A stretch of DNA of 64,000 nt from UBA4416 sp964541155 (GCA_964541155.1 CAZIPC010000007.1:1-64000), one strand, 5' to 3'. Shown: positions 34,519-44,335, counted from the stretch's first letter. Numbers and translations: made by a program. The notes: a model not told the origin generated them from the sequence alone.

Positions 34519-35532
34519 CTAGTTGTTAATACTAAATTTTCCTGTTTTAAGTATCTGATTGTTTTTATCAATAATTTGAAATAGATAAATGCCATTGTTT
34601 AAACTTCCCGTATTTAGTTTTACTTTCCCCATTTCAAATAATTCTGTAGTGATGTTTTTTCCTGTAATATCAAATGTATAAATCTTAAAAGCATGATTGC
34701 TTGAAGTATAAAAATTCACAAAATTTGTAGCAGGATTTGGATATACAGATACATCAATGGTAGGTTGATGCGTTTCGTTAATTCCAACAGTGCTATAGTC
34801 TTTTAAAACGGTAGTGATTGTTTGAGTGCTAGTACCACCAAGTGCAGAAGAAATAGTTGATGTGTTAATACTTATAATTGGTTGTTTTGAATATGAGCTA
34901 TAATAATCATAAATAGTTAAATTAACATGTACTCCACCGGCAAATGTAGCATCTAATGTTTGAGATGTTACGGTTCTAATAACATTTGAAAATGTTCTGG
35001 TTGGTAAAGCTAGCGTTCCGCTACCATCTACTATAACATGACAGTTTCCATTAAAATTACCAGATACTGGTAATGGAGAAGTAACATTAATTGTTCCGCT
35101 AGTAACGGATGTAGTGCTTGAATTTAAACTCATTGGATAATTTGCAAAAATAGCTGGAGTACTATAATTAATATTTAAATTAAACGCACCAATATTAACA
35201 TTGCCACCATAATATTTTAAATGATTAACATCAGAATGATAATATGATATATCGGTTAATGATGAAGAGACAGAAACATTAGATGATGAATATAACGGAT
35301 TGGTTGGTAATGAATTTGAAGTAGTAAATGTTTTTAAATTATTTAAACCAATGGTTTGAAAATTCCATGAAGCCCCAGAGCCAGAAGCTCCAGCACTTAT
35401 GCCTGTCGAATCAAATTGCATGGTTTGATATACAGGATTTCCCCATGCAGGAGAGCTATTAGCATATGTTAAGGTTTGAGCATTAGATATTAATGCAGTT
35501 ATGGTAAAGATAGATAATAATACTTTTTTCAT
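34519..35532 (-). CDS. T9SS type A cargo protein of unknown function
   Basis: About 337 residues from the ATG at 35532; an in-frame codon eight positions upstream precedes the signal peptide and is less likely. The signal peptide (MKKVLLSIFTITALISNAQ) is clear. The middle is Ser/Thr-rich and beta-like, with no known domain I can name. The last 75 residues form a type A sorting domain: DVSVYPNPATNFVNF, FKIYTFDITGKNI, LNNGIYLFQI and a Lys-containing last strand. It is exported by T9SS and the sorting domain is removed at the surface. Neighbours on either side belong to other units. Confidence 0.8.
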   Translation of the reverse strand: MKKVLLSIFTITALISNAQTLTYANSSPAWGNPVYQTMQFDSTGISAGASGSGASWNFQTIGLNNLKTFTTSNSLPTNPLYSSSNVSVSSSLTDISYYHSDVNHLKYYGGNVNIGAFNLNINYSTPAIFANYPMSLNSSTTSVTSGTINVTSPLPVSGNFNGNCHVIVDGSGTLALPTRTFSNVIRTVTSQTLDATFAGGVHVNLTIYDYYSSYSKQPIISINTSTISSALGGTSTQTITTVLKDYSTVGINETHQPTIDVSVYPNPATNFVNFYTSSNHAFKIYTFDITGKNITTELFEMGKVKLNTGSLNNGIYLFQIIDKNNQILKTGKFSINN

Positions 35533-35588
35533 ATAGTTATTTTTATTGTTTATCAAATCTATTTAATTTAAAAATGGTTTCAAAATAT

Positions 35589-36998
35589 TTAAAATACCAT
35601 TTTGCCTGGATTTAAAATTAAATTAGGATCAAATATTTTTTTAATATTTCTCATTAACTCTAGCTGATATTCAGGAAATACAATTTTCAAATAATCTTTT
35701 TGTACAAGCCCTATACCATGTTCGCCACTTATAGTTCCGCCTAATTTTTTGCATAATTCAAAAATTTCAATAATTCCTTTTGGTAATTCTTTTTCCCAAA
35801 TCTCATCCGATAATTCTCCTTTAATAATATTTACGTGTAAATTTCCATCTCCTGCATGTCCGTAGCAAACACTTTTAAAGCCATATTTACTTCCAATGTC
35901 TTTTACTCCTTTCAATAACAAAGGTAATTCAGCTCTTGGAACCACAGTGTCTTCTTCTTTATAAACAGAGTTACTTTTTACAGCTTCTCCAACTTTACGG
36001 CGTATTTTCCATAGCGCTGATTTTTGTTCGGCACTATCGGCCATTAGTATTTCATCACAACCATGTTCAGCCATTATATTACTAATTGTTTCACAATCTG
36101 TAAATAATACATCCATATTGTTTCCATCTACTTCAATTAGTAATAATGCATTCCATTCAGGTTTAATAGTGAAATTTACTTCGCCAGCATATTTGATGCT
36201 CCAGTCAATAGCATCACGCTCCATAAATTCCATAGCGCTTGGTGTTATTCCAGCTCTAAAGGTAGCACCAACTGCCTCGCAAGCTTTTTCGGCAGATGTA
36301 AATGGAACCAACATTAATAAATCGTGTTTAGGTAACGGAATTAATTTAAATACAATTTTTGTTATGATGCCTAACGTTCCTTCACTGCCTACCATTAAGT
36401 GGGTTAAATTATATCCTGTAGAATATTTTAAAGTATTAGCTCCTGTCCAAATAATATCACCATTTGGCAAAACCATTTCTATATTTAATACATAATCTCT
36501 TGTGGTACCATATTTAACTGCTTTTGGACCACCACTACTATGCGCTACATTTCCTCCTAACGAACAGCTTCCCCAACTTGCAGGGTCAGGAGGATAAAAT
36601 AATCCAACTTTTTTTGCTTCTTCTTGAAAGACATAATTAATAACACCTGGTTCTACGGTAGCTTGTAAATTTCGTTCATCAATATTTATAATTTGGTTAA
36701 AACGTTCCATGCTAATAATGATGCCTCCAAATATTGGTAATGCACCACCACTTAAGCCAGTTCCGGAACCACGCGCTGTAACAGGTATCTTGTGCGTGTT
36801 AGCTAATTTCATTATTTCAGAAATTTCACGAACAGTTTTTGGTTTAACTACAACATCTGGTCTAAAAATAAAATCTTCTGTTTCGTCTTGACCATATTTT
36901 TCAAGATTTTCAGAATCAGTTAATACATCATTAATATCAACTATCTTTTTTAAAAGATTAATAATATCTGTATTAAGTTTATTATAGCTAGTTTCCAT
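35589..36998 (-). CDS. glcD: FAD-linked oxidase, GlcD/D-lactate dehydrogenase family
   Basis: 469 residues. The PCMH-type FAD-binding domain spans about residues 40-215 (VVKPKTVREISEIMKLAN, TARGSGTGLSGGALP, YPPDPAS...GGNVAHSSGGP), followed by the FAD-linked oxidase C-terminal domain (CYGHAGDGNLHVNII, GTISGEHGIGLVQKDYL). It oxidises a 2-hydroxy acid, most often glycolate or D-lactate, to the keto acid. The family also includes D-2-hydroxyglutarate dehydrogenase, so the substrate is open. No GlcE or GlcF partner is nearby. It lies 17 bases after prmA on the same strand. Confidence 0.9.
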   Translation of the reverse strand: METSYNKLNTDIINLLKKIVDINDVLTDSENLEKYGQDETEDFIFRPDVVVKPKTVREISEIMKLANTHKIPVTARGSGTGLSGGALPIFGGIIISMERFNQIINIDERNLQATVEPGVINYVFQEEAKKVGLFYPPDPASWGSCSLGGNVAHSSGGPKAVKYGTTRDYVLNIEMVLPNGDIIWTGANTLKYSTGYNLTHLMVGSEGTLGIITKIVFKLIPLPKHDLLMLVPFTSAEKACEAVGATFRAGITPSAMEFMERDAIDWSIKYAGEVNFTIKPEWNALLLIEVDGNNMDVLFTDCETISNIMAEHGCDEILMADSAEQKSALWKIRRKVGEAVKSNSVYKEEDTVVPRAELPLLLKGVKDIGSKYGFKSVCYGHAGDGNLHVNIIKGELSDEIWEKELPKGIIEIFELCKKLGGTISGEHGIGLVQKDYLKIVFPEYQLELMRNIKKIFDPNLILNPGKMVF

Positions 36999-37015
36999 AT
37001 AATTAAATATTCATT

Positions 37016-37840
37016 CTATTTTTTTAATTTAATAACTGCCCATTCGTTTTTATTATAGCTTTCAATATAGGCAAACCCTATATGTAATGCGATGCTTTTG
37101 AGTTCGTTAACATCGGTTGTGAAAAAACCGCTTAGTAATAAGTAACCATCTTTTTTTAAACAGTTAAAATAAGCAGGTAAATCTTTTTTTAATACATTTT
37201 TATTGATGTTAGCTAATATTACGTCAAAACTTTCTGTTGTAGGAAGCAGAGAAGCATCACCTTGTTTGAAATTAATATCAGTAATTGAATTATTAATAGC
37301 GTTTTCAGTTGAGTTTTCAATACTCCATTCGTCAATGTCTATTCCTAAAACTGATGATGCGCCTAATTGTTTTGCTAAAATGGCTAATATTCCTGTTCCG
37401 CATCCCATATCTAATACACTAGTATTTATGAACGGAATACTAAACATCGTTTTACTAACTAACCAAGTTGTATCATGATGACCTGTACCAAAACTCATTT
37501 TTGGAGTAATTATAATATCGTGTTTTATATTAGTAGATTTTGGATGAAAATGAGCCCTAATACACACTAAATCATTCACAAAAACAGGATTGAAATTTTT
37601 CTCCCATTCTTCATTCCAGTTTGTTTTAGGTATTATACTTCGAACATATGTGAATGCAAAATCTTCAAATTTTAAATCTTTTACTAACCCTTCATTTTCA
37701 ATTTCTTCTTGAATATAGGCATCTACACCTATTTCATTTTGAGTAAAGCTTTCAAATCCTATATCTGCTAATAAAGCAATTAAAATATCAGATCCGGGTT
37801 CTATAGGGGTTATAGTAAACGAGTATTGTATGTAATTCAT
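37016..37840 (-). CDS. prmA: Ribosomal protein L11 methyltransferase
   Basis: About 274 residues from the ATG at 37840; the codon two triplets upstream is a TTG. The N-terminal domain ends near residue 115. The methyltransferase core has the PrmA-specific MSFGTGHHDTTWL, SAM motif I VLDMGCGTGILAI, motif II VLGIDIDEWSIENS and motif IV FDVILANINKNVL. It trimethylates L11 at several positions using S-adenosylmethionine. In order it lies after tpiA, 90 bases downstream, and before glcD. Confidence 0.95.
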   Translation of the reverse strand: MNYIQYSFTITPIEPGSDILIALLADIGFESFTQNEIGVDAYIQEEIENEGLVKDLKFEDFAFTYVRSIIPKTNWNEEWEKNFNPVFVNDLVCIRAHFHPKSTNIKHDIIITPKMSFGTGHHDTTWLVSKTMFSIPFINTSVLDMGCGTGILAILAKQLGASSVLGIDIDEWSIENSTENAINNSITDINFKQGDASLLPTTESFDVILANINKNVLKKDLPAYFNCLKKDGYLLLSGFFTTDVNELKSIALHIGFAYIESYNKNEWAVIKLKK

Positions 37841-37930
37841 ACTCAAATGTATGAATTAACATGGTTAAGAAATAAATTATAAATCAATTTTATGAATACT
37901 CTTTTCTTAATTTCTTTTAATTTTTTTAAA

Positions 37931-38689
37931 TTAAAATGAAAAAATAATTTTACAAAAATCATCTGCTTTTAGTGATGCGCCACCAATTAAGCCGCCATCA
38001 ACATCTGGACATTGAAATAATTCTTGAGCATTTTGCGCATTACAGCTACCTCCATATAAAATAGAAACCGAATTGGCTATTTCAGAGCTATATATATTAG
38101 AAATAATAGTTCTAATAAATGCATGCATTTCTTGCGCTTGGTTAGTGGTTGCTGTTTCTCCTGTGCCTATTGCCCATACAGGTTCATAAGCAATGATAAA
38201 ATTTGAAAATTCAGTAACAGAAAACTCTTTTAATATATTAGTTAATTGTTCAGTAATTACTTTAAAATGGTTGTCTGTTTTTCTCTCATGTATAGTTTCA
38301 CCTACACAAAATATAGGATTAATATTGTGACGTAAAGCCACTTTAATTTTTGATATTAAATCGGTGTCTTTTTCTTTAAAATACTGTCTTCTTTCGCTAT
38401 GACCTATTAATACATATTTACATCCCACTGATTTTAACATGTCAGCACTTACTTCACCAGTAAAAGCTCCATTTTCATGAGTATGGCAATTTTGAGCACC
38501 TAAGTAAAAATTAGGGGCATTAGCAATGGTATTGTTAATTGGATATAAAAAAGGAAAAGAAGGAATAATAATTTTTTTTATATCATCAAATTCATTTACC
38601 TGATTTAAAATTTGCTCTACAAGTATTTGTGCTTCTTGTAAAGTTTTATTCATTTTCCAGTTTCCTGCAACTATTTTTTGTCTACTCAT
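37931..38689 (-). CDS. tpiA: Triose-phosphate isomerase
   Basis: 252 residues, standard length. It interconverts dihydroxyacetone phosphate and glyceraldehyde 3-phosphate in glycolysis. Lys12 (GNWKMNK), His in LIGHSERRQYF, the catalytic Glu in AYEPVWAIGTGETAT and the phosphate-gripping loop 6 are present, with the phosphate site ILYGGSCNAQNA near the end. Its ATG directly abuts the permease stop codon, so the two are translated from one message. Confidence 0.97.
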   Translation of the reverse strand: MSRQKIVAGNWKMNKTLQEAQILVEQILNQVNEFDDIKKIIIPSFPFLYPINNTIANAPNFYLGAQNCHTHENGAFTGEVSADMLKSVGCKYVLIGHSERRQYFKEKDTDLISKIKVALRHNINPIFCVGETIHERKTDNHFKVITEQLTNILKEFSVTEFSNFIIAYEPVWAIGTGETATTNQAQEMHAFIRTIISNIYSSEIANSVSILYGGSCNAQNAQELFQCPDVDGGLIGGASLKADDFCKIIFSF

Positions 38690-39766
38690 TTATTTAACTC
38701 TTACACGTGGATCTAATATACCATAGGTTATATCCACAACAATATTAGTGATTACAAATATAACAGCAAATATTAAAGTTGCTCCCATAACAACAGGTAA
38801 ATCATTTTTTGTGAGTGCTTCAAAAACTTCATAACCAATGCCTTTCCAGTTAAAAATACATTCAACAAAAACTGCCCCTGCCATTAAGCCTGCAAACCAA
38901 CCAGATATAGCTGTAATTACAGGATTTAGTGCGTTTTTTAAAGCGTGTTTAATAACTACGGTATATGTACTTAATCCTTTGGCTTTTGCAGTTCTAATAT
39001 AATCCTGACCTAACACTTCTAATAATGAATTTCTCATTAATTGAACAACGATAGCTAATGGCCTAATACCTAGTGTAATGGCTGGAAGAATTAAATTTTT
39101 TAACTGTAATTTTTCTCCTTCCCAAACATCAAAATCGTATAAACTTCCGGTTGGCGATAGTCCAGTATAATCTGATAATACGTAGCCTAATAGCCATGCT
39201 ATAATTAGCCCCACAAAAAAAGAAGGGGCGGCCATTCCTAAAACTGCAAACACAAGAGATAATTTGTCATAAATTGTATTTCTATTTATAGCACTTATAA
39301 TACCTAAAAATATACCTAAAATAGCCGCAATGATAATAGAAGTAAATGCTAAAACGGCTGTTTCTGGCAAGGTTTCAATTATTATGTCAGAAACACGTCG
39401 TTTAGAAATATACGAACGCCTTAAATATGGTAATTTTAAAACGATAGATTTATTATTTCCGGTTGAAATTAGAGGAATCCAGCTATATTTTTCGGGATTT
39501 AAAAACCATAAACTTTTATTATTAGACTGATTATGAATGGATATGGGTGATAAATCATTTAAATACAAGGCATATTGTTCCAAAATAGACCTATCCGTTC
39601 CTAAATCTTTATGAATAGCATCCACAGCTTCTTTATTTGCTCTTTGTCCAAGCATAATGGTGGCAGGATCGCCAGGTAAAATGTTAAATAAAAAAAATAT
39701 GACTGTAACTACACCGTATAATACTAGTAAGCCGTATAATATTTTCTTAATAATGTATTTTATCAC
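38690..39766 (-). CDS. OppB/DppB-like ABC transporter permease
   Basis: 358 residues from a GTG start. An N-terminal helix with the OppB-type FNILPGDPA motif is followed by a loop of about 75 residues (near 60-130), then a binding-protein-dependent permease core with five helices and the EAA loop (VIKHALKNALNPVITAISG). The family transports oligopeptides, dipeptides or nickel with partner permease, ATPases and a binding protein, none of which is in the window. It sits directly before tpiA without a gap, so their expression is coupled. The large periplasmic loop is longer than in E. coli OppB and common in Bacteroidota. Confidence 0.88.
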   Translation of the reverse strand: MIKYIIKKILYGLLVLYGVVTVIFFLFNILPGDPATIMLGQRANKEAVDAIHKDLGTDRSILEQYALYLNDLSPISIHNQSNNKSLWFLNPEKYSWIPLISTGNNKSIVLKLPYLRRSYISKRRVSDIIIETLPETAVLAFTSIIIAAILGIFLGIISAINRNTIYDKLSLVFAVLGMAAPSFFVGLIIAWLLGYVLSDYTGLSPTGSLYDFDVWEGEKLQLKNLILPAITLGIRPLAIVVQLMRNSLLEVLGQDYIRTAKAKGLSTYTVVIKHALKNALNPVITAISGWFAGLMAGAVFVECIFNWKGIGYEVFEALTKNDLPVVMGATLIFAVIFVITNIVVDITYGILDPRVRVK

Positions 39767-39875
39767 AATTCAATAGAATTACCTATAGGGCTACTAAGTA
39801 AATAAAATAAATTAGCATACTAAAATAAATTAAACGAAATTTAAAATATTATGTTTACCTCTAACTTTTTTACGG

Positions 39876-39883
39876 TAAATTTG
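39876..39883 (+). promoter_or_regulatory. Candidate -7 box before the patatin gene
   Basis: TAAATTTG, an exact match to TAnnTTTG, ends seven bases before the TTG start codon at 39891. The -33 region holds only TTTA at 18-base spacing. Confidence 0.4.
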
Positions 39884-39890
39884 TAAAAGC

Positions 39891-42203
39891 TTGAAAAATC
39901 TTAAACATATATTTTTGCGATTTATTTTTATAATCATTACAACATGTTTGTTTACGCCCATTTTAATGGCTCAAAAGGTAGGTGTTGTTATGAGTGGTGG
40001 TGGCGCTAGCGGAATTGCTCACATAGGTGTTTTAAAAGCTTTAGAAGAAAATAATATTCCAATAAATTATATAACTGGTACATCAATAGGTAGTATTATT
40101 GGTGGGTTATATGCGTGTGGTTATTCTCCCGAAGAAATCGAAAAAATGGTTGGAAATCATTCATTTTCTGATTTAACAAAAGGAGAGATTTCGCCAGAAA
40201 ACGGATATTTTTTGAGAAAAAGAGAAGATTATGCTTCATGGAAAACCTTAAAATTAAATTTAAATAATTCATTACTTGCCAATTTAGCAACTAATTTAAT
40301 TAATTCAGTGCCTATTGATTTTTATTTAATGGAAACATTTGCTCCAGCTAATGCAGCATCTAAATATAATTTTGATAGTTTAATGATTCCGTTTAGATGT
40401 GTAGCTTCAGATATTCAAAATAAAAAAAGTGTGATTTTTAAAAAAGGAGATTTGCCTTCTGCTATTAGAGCATCAATGAGTTACCCTTTTTACATTAGGC
40501 CAATTTCAATTGATAGTATTTTATTATTTGATGGAGGATTATATAATAATTTTCCATCAGATATTATGTTAAAAGATTTTTATCCTGATTTGATAATAGG
40601 AAGCGCTGTTTCTCAAAATGCCCAATTGCCTAGTGATGATAATTTGTATTTACAACTAAGAAATATGTTAATGAATAAAACAAATTTTAATCCTATTTGC
40701 GAAAATCAAATTATTATAAATCCCTGGGCAGATGTAAGTGTTTTTAATTTTGAATCAGCTCAACGTCTTATAGATAGTGGGTATGTTGCCACCATGAGAC
40801 AAATGCATTTAATAAAGGCACGAATGATTCATTATCAATCTGGTGAAGAACTTGCATTAAAACGAAAGGCTTTTAGACAAAAAGTTACAATCTCTAATAT
40901 AATTTATAATCAAGTTACAGTTAAGGGAGTTGATCCTAAAATGCAAAAGTTTATTATTAAAAGTATCACACATAATAAAGATACGTTTACATTTAAGCAA
41001 TTAAAGCGTCAATATTTTAGAATGATGGCAGATGATAAGATAAAATCGGCATATCCTACAACTAAATTAGATACAATAACAGGGAAATATGTTTTAATAC
41101 TTAATGCCAAAAAAGATAAGCATCTCTATTTTGATATAGGAGGAAACCTATCTAACAAGCCAATTAGTAATTTTTTCTTAGCGGCTCAATATAATCATGT
41201 GGGTAAAATTGGGTTTACGGCATATTCAAATGGCTATTTAGGGAAGTTAAATACAAGCTCATTAACCAAATTTAGATTCGAATTTCCAACTAAAATTCCT
41301 TTCTATATAGAGCCTGCATTTACCGTTTCCAGATGGGATTATTATAAAAGCAGCGCGTTGTTTTATAATTTTGAAAAACCAGCTTATTTAGTTCAAGAAG
41401 ATTTATTTGGTGAATTAAATATTGGTGCTCCTGCAGGAAACATTGGTAAAATCGTTTTATCTGGAGGATTAAGTCAATGGAAAAACAAATATTATCAAGT
41501 GGATCAATTTACTAAATTAGATACAAGTGATGTTACATTATTTAATTTTGGATATGGTCAACTATCCTATCAGATAAATACACTTAATAGAAAGCAGTAT
41601 GCTTCAGAAGGTACCAATATTTTAATTAGAGCAAAATTTGTTTCAGGAATAGAAAATTATATTCCAGGCTCTACATCTGTTGATACAGTAACAATATCAA
41701 AATCACCTAAGCATAATTGGTTTAATCTGAAATTATCGATTGATAAATACATAAAACCTATTAAATATTTTAAGATTGGTGTTTTTGCTGAAGGAGTGTA
41801 TTCTTCTCAAGATTTTTTTAGAAATTATTCGGCTACTATTTTATCCGCCCCTTCATTTAATCCAATCCCAGAGAGTCAAACATTGTTTATTAATGATTAT
41901 AGAGCTCATCAATATATTTCAGGCGGGTTAAAAGCAATTGCAACGCCATACAATAATTTAGAGGTTAGGCTTGAAGGATATTTATTTCAACCTATTCTTT
42001 CTATTCTTAAAACAAATAACAATAAGGCAAATTATAGCACACCTTTTTTGTACAGAAATTTCTTAGGCATGGGAGCTTTAGTCTATCATACACCAATTGG
42101 ACCAATTAGTTTAGGCCTTAATTATTACGATAAGAATTCGAATAGTTTCTCATTTTTCTTTCATTTTGGTTACATGATATACAATAAAAAATCAATTGAT
42201 TAA
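39891..42203 (+). CDS. Patatin-like phospholipase with outer-membrane barrel domain
   Basis: 770 residues from a TTG start that gives a complete signal peptide (ending LMAQ near residue 28); the first ATG lies after the hydrophobic core. The patatin domain carries the oxyanion loop SGGGASG (35-41), nucleophile Ser65 in GTSIG and Asp214 in DGGLYNN. After a POTRA-like stretch (about 330-400) the C-terminal half is a beta barrel resembling BamA/D15 and ending IYNKKSID. This is the PlpD-like two-part design: the lipase is exported across the outer membrane through its own barrel. Substrate: phospholipids by family. It stands alone on the plus strand. Confidence 0.9.
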   Translation: MKNLKHIFLRFIFIIITTCLFTPILMAQKVGVVMSGGGASGIAHIGVLKALEENNIPINYITGTSIGSIIGGLYACGYSPEEIEKMVGNHSFSDLTKGEISPENGYFLRKREDYASWKTLKLNLNNSLLANLATNLINSVPIDFYLMETFAPANAASKYNFDSLMIPFRCVASDIQNKKSVIFKKGDLPSAIRASMSYPFYIRPISIDSILLFDGGLYNNFPSDIMLKDFYPDLIIGSAVSQNAQLPSDDNLYLQLRNMLMNKTNFNPICENQIIINPWADVSVFNFESAQRLIDSGYVATMRQMHLIKARMIHYQSGEELALKRKAFRQKVTISNIIYNQVTVKGVDPKMQKFIIKSITHNKDTFTFKQLKRQYFRMMADDKIKSAYPTTKLDTITGKYVLILNAKKDKHLYFDIGGNLSNKPISNFFLAAQYNHVGKIGFTAYSNGYLGKLNTSSLTKFRFEFPTKIPFYIEPAFTVSRWDYYKSSALFYNFEKPAYLVQEDLFGELNIGAPAGNIGKIVLSGGLSQWKNKYYQVDQFTKLDTSDVTLFNFGYGQLSYQINTLNRKQYASEGTNILIRAKFVSGIENYIPGSTSVDTVTISKSPKHNWFNLKLSIDKYIKPIKYFKIGVFAEGVYSSQDFFRNYSATILSAPSFNPIPESQTLFINDYRAHQYISGGLKAIATPYNNLEVRLEGYLFQPILSILKTNNNKANYSTPFLYRNFLGMGALVYHTPIGPISLGLNYYDKNSNSFSFFFHFGYMIYNKKSID

Positions 42204-42332
42204 AATTATGTTTTTAAACAGTCATTTTATATTAACTTAGTGAGACGTATATTTTACTCATTTAACAAATTTTAAATAAATCTAACCCATTATTGCGCTT
42301 AAATTTGAAAACCAAAAATTAAATTAAATACT

Positions 42333-42340
42333 TACTTTTG
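42333..42340 (+). promoter_or_regulatory. Candidate -7 box for the TlpA-like gene
   Basis: TACTTTTG fits TAnnTTTG and leaves a 19-base leader before the ATG at 42360. The nearest TTTG upstream is 25 bases away, longer than usual. Confidence 0.35.
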
Positions 42341-42359
42341 AACATTATTTTATTATCCT

Positions 42360-43883
42360 ATGAAGAAATTATTATTAAGTTTTAGCTTGTTGTCAATTGT
42401 AACAACTATCTCTGCTCAAACAAATCAAGGGCACGATATTCGAATCAACTTTAAAAATTGTAAGGATACTGTAATGTATTTAGCCTATTATCAGTTTGAT
42501 AAATCATACTTAGCAGATACATGCAAAAAAATAGTAAAAGATAATATAATTTTTAAAGGAAAAAATACACTAGATAGAGGTGTTTATTATCTAGTTAGCC
42601 AAGACAAGGCAAGATATTTTGATTTTTTTATTTCTGATAATAATCAAAAAATAACGATTAATACGGATAATTCTGATATTGTATCTAATTTAAAATGCCC
42701 CTCTTCAAAAGAAAACGACGATTTTTTTAATTACATTAAATTTATTACATCTAAAAATAAAGAATTTAATGAAGTAAGAACTAAAACAAATGGGATGAAT
42801 TCTAAAGATTCGGCTGCATATATTTTAGAAAAAAGTAAGCAACTAAACGAATCTGTTATTGCATTTGAAAATAACTTTTTACAACAACATAAAGGTACTT
42901 TTGTTGGAGATGTTATAAATTTAAAAATGGAAAAAGAAGCAAAAGATATCCCTAAAGCTTCAAACGGACGCCCTGATAGTTTATTTATTTATTCGTATTA
43001 CAAAAATCATTTTTGGGATGGTGTTAATTTCCAAGATGATGGAATTATGCGAACGCCTTTTTTCTCTGATAAATTGAAAAAATATTTTAATAATGTTATT
43101 ATTCAACATCCAGATACTATTTGTTCTGAAATAGATCGATTAATGTCGAAAACAAAAAATGGTACAATGATGCAAAAGTTATTAATTGCACATTTCTTGT
43201 TTACATATGAATCATCAAAATTAATGGGGTTTGATAAAATATTTGTTCATATGATTGACAAATACATTAGAGTAGGCTTAGCAAAAGATATATATGACGA
43301 TAAGACAATAGAAAAAATAAAAGAACGTGGCGATATTTTAAAACCTTTATTATTAGGAAGTCAGGCTCCTGATTTATTTATGATTGATACTATATCTCAT
43401 AAACAAATTGCAAAAATGGGCTTTGATACTGTGAAAACAAGCCAGGGAGCAACAAAATTATATTATGATAATATTCAAAATTTAGCACAAATTTTTTCAC
43501 CTTTATATAGTGTAAAATCTGATTATCTGTTATTAGTATTTTGGGATGTTGACTGTGGACATTGCAAAACTGAAATCCCCAAACTATTAGAAGAATATCA
43601 TGCGTTAAAAAAAGAAGGGTATGATATAAAAGTATTTTGTGTTTATACTCAACAAGAATATGAGAAATGGCGAAAATATATTATTGAAAATAAACTAGAT
43701 TGGATTAATGTATATGACGGTGTTCATATCAATAACATTAAAGTAAAATATGACATTTATTCTACTCCTGTTATTTATGTATTAGATAAAAATAAAATGA
43801 TTAAAGCTAAGCGCATAGGTACAGAGCAAGTAAAAGACATTGTTAAACAAATGGAGAAGGAATATAAATCAACTAAGAAATAA
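42360..43883 (+). CDS. TlpA-like thioredoxin with DUF4369/DUF5106-type N-terminal part
   Basis: 507 residues. Signal peptide ends at residue 20 (TISAQ). The N-terminal part (about 25-120) is like DUF4369 (LAYYQFDKSYLADTC...FKGKNTLDRGVYYLV), the middle is helical (DUF5106-like), and the last 150 residues are a thioredoxin fold with LGSQAPDLFMID, redox pair Cys399/Cys402 (VDCGHCKTEIPKL) and YSTPVIYVLD with cis-Pro. It acts in the periplasm as a thiol reductase, of a type often linked to cytochrome c maturation or cell-surface stress. It is a single gene closed by a terminator. Confidence 0.88.
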   Translation: MKKLLLSFSLLSIVTTISAQTNQGHDIRINFKNCKDTVMYLAYYQFDKSYLADTCKKIVKDNIIFKGKNTLDRGVYYLVSQDKARYFDFFISDNNQKITINTDNSDIVSNLKCPSSKENDDFFNYIKFITSKNKEFNEVRTKTNGMNSKDSAAYILEKSKQLNESVIAFENNFLQQHKGTFVGDVINLKMEKEAKDIPKASNGRPDSLFIYSYYKNHFWDGVNFQDDGIMRTPFFSDKLKKYFNNVIIQHPDTICSEIDRLMSKTKNGTMMQKLLIAHFLFTYESSKLMGFDKIFVHMIDKYIRVGLAKDIYDDKTIEKIKERGDILKPLLLGSQAPDLFMIDTISHKQIAKMGFDTVKTSQGATKLYYDNIQNLAQIFSPLYSVKSDYLLLVFWDVDCGHCKTEIPKLLEEYHALKKEGYDIKVFCVYTQQEYEKWRKYIIENKLDWINVYDGVHINNIKVKYDIYSTPVIYVLDKNKMIKAKRIGTEQVKDIVKQMEKEYKSTKK

Positions 43884-43902
43884 AGTTTTTTCAATAGTTT
43901 TT

Positions 43903-43928
43903 AAAGCCGCTGAAAAGCGGCTTTTTTT
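43903..43928 (+). terminator. Intrinsic terminator of the TlpA-like gene
   Basis: AAAGCCGCT and AGCGGCTTT form a nine-base-pair stem with a four-base GAAA loop, followed by a T-run. Confidence 0.93.
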
Positions 43929-44108
43929 GTTAGTTACTTAAATATAAACTTATTTTATAAATGATAATTATTGGCAGAAATTTAAAGTAATAAATTATAG
44001 TTTCTATAGATTCTTTTTTTTCTGGATTACTTTTTAATTATATGATGTTAAATGTTGGTTTTTTAGATGTAAAGTAGCTGTTTATTTATAAAAAATTATT
44101 TATAAAAG

Positions 44109-44330
44109 TTAACGCTGTGATTTTTTTAATGGTTCTAGAAGGTACTCTAATCCATTAGATTTTATTTCATACATAGTAGCTAACATCATACCTAATTTTC
44201 CTTCAGGAAAACCTGCGCGTTGAAACCATTCTAAATACGAAACAGGTAAATTTGCTAAGACAATGCCTTTGTATTTTCCAAAAGGCATTGTTTGTTTAAC
44301 TAGGTCTAATAAAATTTCAGAATCTTTCAA
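44109..44330 (-). CDS. DUF3820 family protein
   Basis: 73 residues, TTG start at 44330. The sequence TMPFGKYKGIVLANLP...SYLEWFQRAGFPEGKLG matches DUF3820, a short conserved family whose members resemble part of DNA polymerase III exonuclease-linked proteins. The molecular role is unknown. It follows lepB by five bases, so it belongs to the lepB message. Small size but well-conserved motifs make it a real gene. Confidence 0.8.
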   Translation of the reverse strand: MKDSEILLDLVKQTMPFGKYKGIVLANLPVSYLEWFQRAGFPEGKLGMMLATMYEIKSNGLEYLLEPLKKSQR

Positions 44331-44335
44331 ATTGG

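Noticed and set aside
36118..36495. A 125-codon plus-strand frame opposite glcD
   Set aside because: Antisense to a well-conserved FAD enzyme with no supporting motif.
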